From: Platynereis dumerilii
Taxonomy: Eukaryota > Annelida > Polychaeta > Phyllodocida > Nereididae
NCBI GenBank assembly: GCA_026936325.1
Contig: JAPTHN010000013.1
Span: forward strand, 16,704,632-16,768,631
DNA: 64,000 nucleotides
Direction of reading: 5' to 3'
Made by a program: the position numbers and the translations under genes. Under the pieces are notes generated by a model, which saw only the letters and a list, made by a program, of their open reading frames with translations, did not search any database and was not told where the DNA came from. Of the stretch, positions 56,607 through 64,000 are shown piece after piece; the first letter of the stretch is position 1, and every line of letters starts with the position of its first letter.

Positions 56607-58867
56607 TTAAGTCAATGGGCTCACACCACATACATAGCAATTCTGAATAATACAATTATTCGGATAACCATTTATTTTTACCTTTTTAATATAAAGGCTT
56701 AATCCATAGACACTATGTGTCTGTATTTTTTCTAAAAATTCTTTAGGTGACTCATTTACCAATTTAGGGATTCTGTTCTTTATTGAACTTTTGGAAACCT
56801 GATACTTCAGCCGTGGAATTACCAGATTTTGTCTGTCTCTAGTTGGGTATGGATGAATGTCTGACTTTCTTGGAAAGTTCCATTCAGTGATATATTTTGG
56901 GACTTGTCCAATTTGTAATTTATGATATCATCAATTCATTGAGATTTAAGATATCATCAAGTTTCAAGACATTCATATTTTTGAAAATAGGGGTGGTATG
57001 AGCATTATATTTGCTTTTACTGATTATTCTTAAAGCCTTCTTTTGAAGTCTGACTAACTTATTTTGTTTGATTCCCCATAATAATATTCCATACAGTAGA
57101 TGGGGATATATGAGAGAGTTATATAACATAAGTAAAACTTCTGAAGGTAAGCACATTTTAACCCGATTCATAACCCCTAATGTTTTAGAAATTTTCATCT
57201 GAATCTTGTGTAAATGGTCATTCCAAGTCAGGCATTCATCCACTGTTATACCCAAGAAATCAAAAGCTGCTACTCGCTCTAGTTTGTCACCATCTAAATA
57301 GAGGTTAATATCAGCAACTGATTTATTTTTAGTATGGAAAATCATATATTTCGTTTTTGAAACATTCAAAGACAGTTTATTTACCTTTAACCAGTGACTT
57401 ACTTTCTCAAGTTCACGGTTAAGCTCAGACTCCTGAATACTCATGTTATTGTTAGTTGAAGAAAGTGTGGCTAATAAGGTCGTGTCATCCGCATACATGA
57501 TGAATTTGAACATATTCGTGGACCTGTCAAAGTCATTCATATAAATAAGGAAGAATAAGGGTCCAAGTATTGAGCCCTGAGGCACACCAGTTGTTATGGG
57601 TAACAAGTCAGATCTGAGGCCATCGTATTCTACAAATTGTTGTCTGTTTGTTAGGTATGATTCACAGAGTTTGTAGGAGTTCCCAGTAATTCCATAATGT
57701 TGTAATTTACTTAATAATATTGAGTGATCTAATGTGTCGAATGCCTTTGACAGATCCAGGAATATGTTCAGTGGAGTTCCCTTTTTTTCTAAGATATCAG
57801 TCACTCTATCTACATTTTCTATAACTGCATACTCAGTGTTGTGTTGTGTTCTGAAACCATACTGACTTGGGAACATCAAGCTGAGTGATTCAAAGTGAGT
57901 GTTTAATTGTAAATGTATAACTTTTTCGAAGACTTTTGACAATGCCGGCAGCACAGAAATTGGTCGGTAGTTTCCTAAAATAGAAATATCATCTTTTTTG
58001 TAAACTGGGACAATTTTCGCTATTTTTAATTTTTGTGGGAAAACACCAGTTTTCAATGACTGGTTTATTATAATTTTCAGTGGAATGAGTAAACATTCTT
58101 TAATTTCCTTTAGGAATTTAGTTGAGATTCCGTCAATTCCCCGACTGTTTTTGGATGGTAGTTTATTAATAATATGGGAAATATGTTCCTCAGATACTTC
58201 CTTGAACTTAAAAGTTTGAGGATTTATCAAATGTGGAATAAAATTCCTAAATGTAATATTTCTGTTCTGCAGCTTGATTTGCCTTGCTAGGGCAGGGCCT
58301 AGATCGTTAAAATAATGATTGAACTTGTTAGCTATTTGTTGGGGATCAGATACATCTTCTCCATTGATATTAAAGAATTTAGGTAGCATCTTCTTATTTT
58401 TAGTTTTATTTATAAGTTCTTTAATTGTAACCCATGTACTTTTCATATCCTTCTTAAATTTCCTGAAAGTATCACTATAATACTGGAGCTTTGCAGATCT
58501 GATGCTGCTTTTCAGTATCCTATTATATGTTGCAAGGTTGGTTTGTAATGTATCAATGGAAGGGTTATCAATTGGAGTCCTTTTAAGTCTCATATACAAT
58601 TTGTCACGGAATTTTATGGAATTTAATATGCCTTTGGTTATCCAGTTATTTTTTTTATGTTTATACTTATTGTATCGCACAGTTTTCAAGGGAAAGTGTT
58701 TATCTTTTAACTCTTGCAATATACTGTCAAGTGTATCATAATTTTCATTAGGGGTGTCCTCTCGCATTCTGGAATTAAGATTATAAGATACCAAATCAGC
58801 CTTAAAATTTTTGATGGCATCCTCATTAAAACTTTGAATTTTTGTAAACTTTGGGGTTGTTTTGGGC
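56607..58867 (-). CDS. LINE reverse transcriptase part, with a second frameshift
   Basis: This continues the endonuclease frame after the first shift. Landmarks are NYRPISVLPALSKVFEKVIH, FLDLSKAFDTLDHSILL, GVPQGSILGPLFFLIYMNDF, the catalytic YADD and FLGITVDECLTWNDHLHKIQ. A tail with LIYPHLLYGILLWG follows. The open frame proper is 56920-58794 when counted from its first ATG. A second shift near 56935 moves the last part (IGQVPKYITEWNFP, HPYPTRDRQNLVIPRLK, NCYVCGVSPLT) into another frame ending at 56607. All reverse transcriptase motifs are intact, so the copy is recent but disabled by its two shifts. Confidence 0.88.
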
Positions 58868-59738
58868 TTTTCAAATAATCAAAACAGACAAAGTATGACT
58901 GGTGGTCTGAGATGTTATTAGTGAGTATACCACAAGTCGTTTTGGAAAATTCTCTTGTTAGTTTACAGAAAGCATTATCAATAAGTGTAGCACTGTTTCT
59001 TGAAATTCTGGTAGGCAGTGTAATCTTGGGAATAAGACTATGGGACAGCATAAACTCAAGGAAGTCATTGCATTTATTCTTCTCTTTTACCTTAAGTAGA
59101 TCAATATTAAAATCTCCAAAAAAATCAATATTTTCTGTGTTTTGATTGAACTGTTGGTAGAACAAATTAAACTCATTCATAAACTCTTCATAGTCTGAGT
59201 TAGTCTCTTTTGGTAACCTATAGATATTACCTAGAATAATCTTTGTATTGGTTTGACTGTCAACAAGGATTTCAAGGACTTGATGTTCCCAAGAAGAGTG
59301 GTTTTCCACATTAATTGGTAATGTGTTATATTGATACCCATACTTCAAATAGATAGCTAGCCCACCATGGGAGCTAGAAGTTTTGGGTTTGCTAATGAGG
59401 TCATAACCATTTATATTCAAGGGACTAATATTCATAGATTCACCCAACCATGTCTCTTGGAGACAGATTGCATCAAAACTACAGCCCTCAGCTTGTAACG
59501 ATTCCAAGTAAATACAAAGTTGGTCATATTTTGCAAACAGGCTCTGGCAATTTAAACCCAATACTTTAAAAATTATTTTTTTCTCCTTGAGAGTATCAAT
59601 TAAAATCTCATTATCCATGTATTTTGAATGCTCAAATATGACAGGCTCTTCCTCGTCTGTGTTGGTATAGTCAACAATATCAATCAACGAGTGGTTACTT
59701 AGCCCAACATTACCATCTGGGATTTCGCTATCTGCCAT
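58707..59738 (-). CDS. LINE endonuclease part
   Basis: The start codon is at 59738 in the context GCCATGGCAG-like TTCATGGCAG. An apurinic-type endonuclease fills about residues 55-285: VLGLNCQSL (Asn 63), ICLQETWLGE (Glu 95), IYRLPKE, FFGDFNIDLL (about 197), ATLIDNAF (250) and ISDHQSYF (276) give the expected catalytic Asn, Glu, Asp and His. It would nick the target DNA. The true frame is lost near residue 289 (about 58868), after which this frame runs on only to a chance stop at 58707, while the continuation lies in the overlapping frame. Confidence 0.88.
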   Translation of the reverse strand: MADSEIPDGNVGLSNHSLIDIVDYTNTDEEEPVIFEHSKYMDNEILIDTLKEKKIIFKVLGLNCQSLFAKYDQLCIYLESLQAEGCSFDAICLQETWLGESMNISPLNINGYDLISKPKTSSSHGGLAIYLKYGYQYNTLPINVENHSSWEHQVLEILVDSQTNTKIILGNIYRLPKETNSDYEEFMNEFNLFYQQFNQNTENIDFFGDFNIDLLKVKEKNKCNDFLEFMLSHSLIPKITLPTRISRNSATLIDNAFCKLTREFSKTTCGILTNNISDHQSYFVCFDYLKSPKQPQSLQKFKVLMRMPSKILRLIWYLIILIPECERTPLMKIMIHLTVYCKS

Positions 59739-59760
59739 GAAGATAGCGTGAATCCTGATT

Positions 59761-61396
59761 AAAAAGTTCCATCATGTAGTAGCTTTGATGATATGAGAGG
59801 TTAATTTCAAAAACCATGGTTACAAACAATGACAGCAGTTGTGAAAGCAGAGAATTTGGGTGAGTAAAAAATAGCAATAAATAAATAAATAAGTGAAGAC
59901 ATCAAGAAATAATTTTGCCCAGATAAATATAATATACAGTACCAGTAACCGAAAGTGTGTGATTTGTTAAATAGCCCATATATATACATATTTGTATTTA
60001 TATATACCCTTTATCCCCCTCTCCTGATGACTCAAAGATAGTATCAATTTAAAGCCATTATCAAATTAGATATAAAGTTTTAGAAGTCAGACATAATTCT
60101 TCATGACGAAAAATAAAGATATATTTCACACCACACTAACCCAGCCCTTTAAAGTCCAAATGAAATGAATTTCTTCTTCTTTTTTTTCTTAAAAATGTAA
60201 CAACATTGCCTGTTTGTGACACACTCAAACATTTAAGCAGTGAGATCAAACCTAGAATATGTTGTAATAACAGTCAAAAGCATGACAAACAAAACAACAC
60301 AATAACCATAGCTAATCAACTGAAATAGCCAGTTGGTCTCAAGATGAAACGCATAAACAGCTTATCAAAGCAAAACAATCAAAAACAACCAAAGCAGTAC
60401 ATTTTATGTTACCATTCTCAAATGATGTGTCATCAAACTAAACAGTCAATATTCAAAACAGTATTCAAAAAGTAATATCACACTACAGATTATCAGATCA
60501 CCATCAAATATATACGAACTCAAAAATAACAGTGTCAAATTAAACCTGGGAAATTTTGTAAAGAAACAACATACCTTAGTATAAAGATCATAATTTTCCA
60601 TGTATGCATATTTTCAACACATGTATAAACAGCATTGACTCAGGGCGGACTGTAACAGCTGTTTTTGTTATATTTATATAAAATAGAGTACACACCACAC
60701 TTGATGATGATCTTTAAATCCATGCTTGGGTCAGTAACTGTCTGCGACACACTAGCATAACTGAGGCAGTGAAAAACATACTATTTGTAGGTTATGTTTG
60801 TCAAGGTATGACAAACAGAAACAAACAAAACACAGTAGGTGTTGCTAATCTACACAAAACAGCTGATCAGAAAAATAGCAAAAACATGGTTCTTGGATCT
60901 CAGGTACATCATTAAAAAAGTGCAATCTGACTATTTTGCAAAAACTTCAGCTGTGAAGAAGAAATAGCTTCTCTTTTTTTTTTCTTTTCTTTGCAGAACA
61001 GAAATATTGAAAGGTTTAAACAGCAGACTGCAACTGCAATTAGTGTTTAACATTATGGGGTAAAAACATTTCACAAAAGAAATAGCCCAGATTCGTATGT
61101 TTTAACAGGCCAGTAATGATTTAAGCTTTTGTTATAGATCTGAGAGCTGTGTCATAGCTGGGATAAGCTTTGGTTTGGATGAGGAAAATACAAACTATTA
61201 CTGAAAACTGATCAAAATTTCTCATGTCAAACAGTAGGAGAATCACCAATTCATACTAATAACATTACAGTTTTTGAGCTGCATAATGTTGCAATGAGGA
61301 TCTTTTGGTCGCATTTTACCATTTTTGAAATTAATTTACCAGCTCAAGAAACTATCTCAATTGCCAATTGAGTTGAACTGAATGTGACTTAATTGC
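59761..61396. other. No recognisable gene; perhaps partly LINE 5' region
   Basis: AT-rich without frames or clear repeats. The part next to 59760 may be 5' untranslated sequence of the LINE. Confidence 0.4.
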
Positions 61397-61585
61397 ACTC
61401 TAAAAAATTTCAGACAAAATTGGTTTTTAAGATTCAAAATGGTTTTTTGAATAACCAAATTTCAATGCGAAAAACCAACATGGATTTTTTTTTAAATCCA
61501 TGTTGGTTTTGCATTGAAATTTGGTTTTTCAAAAAACCATTTTGAATCTAAAAAAAGCAATTTTGTCCCGACATTTTTTAGAGTT
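61397..61585. mobile_element. Palindromic hairpin MITE, 189 bp
   Basis: The two halves are near-perfect inverted copies (ACTCTAAAAAATTTCAGAC ... GTCCCGACATTTTTTAGAGT), with AACCAAATTTCAATGC and its complement inside, and they meet at a short A/T centre. A half copy is at 48604-48690. Confidence 0.9.
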
Positions 61586-62480
61586 TGGCTGCAAAAACTT
61601 CGTAGCTTCTTCACTAGTTTTAGTCCTTTACTGGTCGTTTCCTCGTCGCATAAGAGGATGAAATCAACAATGTTCAAATTGGCGGTCGTTGGTCGCGTTA
61701 GACAGGTTGGTCGTATATTGTGAAGAAAAGAGGAAACATGCTTAATTGTCAAATGAAATTTTAACAAAAGAAAAGGGAGTTACTACAAATATTCGTGAAA
61801 CCAAAGAGGGGTATCACCTTTGACAGAGAATTCCATCAAAAGTCCCGAACGCCCTCCCCCCAGTCATAAATTCAGGATGATCCATTAGGACAGGAGAATG
61901 ATCCAGTGATGTGGCCAACATTCGTAAGAAAATCACAGTGGGAATCAAACCAGGGACGAAACGATTATGTAGATCATCTGATCCAATCATCTGACTACAG
62001 ACACAGTGTGTAAAGATGGCAGCACTGTCCATGCAAAATTTGGCTGTCTGCTTGTGTGAGGGTTCCACAAAAAAATCATTTTTTGACATTTTAACAAAGT
62101 TCTATCCACTTCTTGCTGTACAAATAAATAATAGTATTAGACTTATTTGACTTATCTGGCATGGTTGACACATTTAAATGTCATTATTAAGGCAGTAGTA
62201 ATCCTATTTAGCTTCTTGTTTGCTGCAGCTGGCTGTACCAACACTTGGTTTGCCTCCCTGTGTGCTTAATTTCCACGGGTTTCAAACATGCTTTAAATCC
62301 TTCAAAAGCCTTGTTACAATTCACCATTAGTTCTCTAAATTAGTCAAGTTGAATTCTTTGTTGCCTAATTTTCTGCACAAAGCTTGAGAAATAAATGTAT
62401 AAAGATGTTGTATCACTTCCTGTTGACAGATTGTCAGCAAATTTTATAGCAATGAGGTCCAGCAATACATGGGTTGCAAC
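61586..62480. other. No identifiable gene; one degraded MITE end
   Basis: Around 61845-61890, CCCTCCCCCCAGTCATAAATT followed by GATGATCC resembles the right end of the PIF-like MITE at 1896-2285. Nothing else recognised. Confidence 0.4.
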
Positions 62481-62604
62481 TAGCGCTCTCACAATTAACA
62501 GATTAATCACCGCCGATTAAAATGAAAATGGCCATTAATCGATCAGATTCGATTTTTAGGCCATAGATTAATCGATTTTGAAATTCTGTAATCGTGATAG
62601 CCCA
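62481..62604. mobile_element. hAT-type MITE, 124 bp
   Basis: TAGCGCTCTCACAATTA at the left pairs with TAATCGTGATAGCCCA at the right, and the exact octamer GTTGCAAC stands outside both ends (62473-62480 and 62605-62612). The interior repeats ATTAATCGAT-like motifs. No coding capacity. Confidence 0.88.
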
Positions 62605-62726
62605 GTTGCAACTGATTACAGGTGTGATATCTATTCTATTTAATGGTCCTCTTGCTTGTGTATCACGGCACTGAGGAAAATAACTACAACAGCTTAAAAC
62701 AAGACTTCAAACTGAGAGAAACATAA

Positions 62727-62900
62727 CTTTAATATGATTGATTGATTGATTGATATATTTATTTCAAACAATTACGTTTTGGAAGCCAGCATATATATAT
62801 ACATTCTGTTTGAGATAATTGTTGATATTTTCAAAAGACAATGAGTTAATACATTAATAATCCTACATGGTTTGCTAAACAGTGCCAACTTGGTTCATAG
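62727..62900 (-). mobile_element. LINE 3' end fragment (minus strand)
   Basis: On the minus strand it ends in TTTGAAATAAATATATCAAT followed by CAATCAAT repeats, a typical LINE tail. No coding part. Confidence 0.45.
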
Positions 62901-64000
62901 TTGTCTTGTGTTACATAATTGATTGTTTCAGTTAGCCAGACTGAACAGGTAGGCACTTTAAGTGACAAATCCCAATAGAACCTCCCAGGAGTTTATGTCA
63001 ATGCCTTTGAATATTTATATAACAGTCAGTAATCCCTAGCTTTGTAGGCATGTACAGAGTTTTGGACTTTGAGAATGTGTGAACTACAAATGCGTGAAAC
63101 ACAAACAAAAACTCTCACTTGAAGCAGCTTGAGTCAGTTCCATTGAGGAAGGATCAGAATGCTATGTTCACCCATGTAAAACACTATGTATGTCACTTTT
63201 CAGGAGAGAATGGTGTCATACCTTCTCTCGACCAATGAAAATTGCAGGAAAAATAATGTATTTTCTACCACTGATGTCTACAATTATGAAATCATCTGTA
63301 ATAAAAAGCTGGAGTAAATGAGAAGAAGTAAAAAAATGACATATCAAATAAAGTGCTTTGTTGACTAACATACAACAGGAGAAACAGTTAAAATTGAGCA
63401 GTAGTAGATAAAACATAATATTTAACAGTTTGTTTTTCTATAAATATAACAGGACGTGAACACATGTTTGTTTTTGCAAAATATTATAATTTATAAATTA
63501 TATCAACAAAATGAATCTTAATATTTATTTCAAGATGTGCTAATATATTCATGATAGAGTAGTTTCAATTGCAATGTATGTGTCTGAAAGCGAATGTATA
63601 ATTGATTGGTGTGATTGTCGTTCAGTGTGCAAATTTATCTGGAATGGGCACTATATAAAATCATACTATATTATTATATTAATTGTTTCAGTCCTCTGAG
63701 TATCAGTCACATGCTGACCAAAATAAAGCAAGCAGAATTTGAACATATATACAGAAATTCCAACTTACATGTATATCTTTTGGGTCAAAATTTGAAAACG
63801 GTGAAATTTCACTCAGGAAAAAAGTTGATTTGAAATCAGGTTTAAAGAAGCTCCTTTTGATTTATTTTGGTAGGTAAAACAATCACCTTTAATTGTACTT
63901 TGATGTCCAAGGGTCAGGAAACACAGTTTTTATGTGCAGTGGAGGTAAATACCGGGGTAATTCTTTTAAGCGTCATTAACATCACGCCGTAAAAACCCCC
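62901..64000. other. No identifiable gene
   Basis: AT-rich. Frames at 63216-63416 (minus) and 63615-63833 (plus) are unassigned. Confidence 0.5.

Larger units (their letters stand above)
56106..59760 (-). mobile_element. Near full-length CR1/Jockey-group LINE (minus strand)
   Basis: Read on the minus strand, the order is endonuclease, reverse transcriptase, C-terminal tail, then a 3' untranslated region of about 500 bp ending in CTGT repeats (56106-56130). Two frameshifts interrupt the single long frame, near 58868 and near 56935. The 5' untranslated region is not delimited. The sequence is related to, but distinct from, the truncated LINE at 49440-51090. Confidence 0.88.

Overview
This window looks like gene-poor, repeat-rich DNA from a marine invertebrate, most likely a deuterostome such as an echinoderm. 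The reasons are indirect: AT-rich sequence without bacterial gene packing, several CR1/Jockey-type non-LTR retrotransposons with different 3' tails, many small transposons with clean target-site duplications, long micro- and minisatellites, and frequent use of the palindrome TAGGCCTA. No tRNA, rRNA or CRISPR array was seen, and no host gene could be identified with confidence.

Layout. 1-3.4 kb: a GATA microsatellite, a small inverted-repeat element, a possible cysteine-rich exon (1281-1652) and a PIF/Harbinger-like MITE (1896-2285). 3.4-8.7 kb: a possible large element with GGGTAAGTTGTGCC ends, filled by a LINE fragment, a 1.07 kb insertion and two head-to-tail units that share both ends but not their interiors. 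8.9-16.1 kb: a GGAC-type array, a 0.96 kb element repeating a GTAAAAAGTCACAG motif, two hAT MITEs, a TA-flanked MITE, an ATCT microsatellite and a 45-bp minisatellite of about 30 copies. 16.15-19.35 kb: a LINE whose 1027-residue endonuclease/reverse transcriptase frame is uninterrupted.

19.4-33.2 kb: LINE fragments, three MITEs, a motif-rich block and a candidate 5.86 kb element (27347-33208) that carries a large inverted duplication and possible exons. 33.2-46 kb: a CRE-like region with a possible first exon, a 13-bp array, a GATA array, a 20-bp minisatellite of about 47 copies flanked by a 21-bp direct repeat, a 1.57 kb inverted-repeat element with a smaller MITE inside, and a zone in which a GTCCATGTTACGTC motif recurs. 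47-52 kb: a LINE fragment and a 2.65 kb TA-flanked element interrupted by a truncated LINE. 52-64 kb: hairpin elements, a PIF-like MITE, a near full-length LINE on the minus strand (two frameshifts), a perfect-looking hairpin MITE and a hAT MITE with an exact 8-bp duplication.

Functionally the readable proteins are LINE endonuclease/reverse transcriptases, which would copy LINE RNA into new genomic sites. The small elements have no transposase of their own and would have depended on enzymes encoded elsewhere. The main unexplained theme is that several unrelated-looking elements repeat their own short terminal motif many times inside the element.
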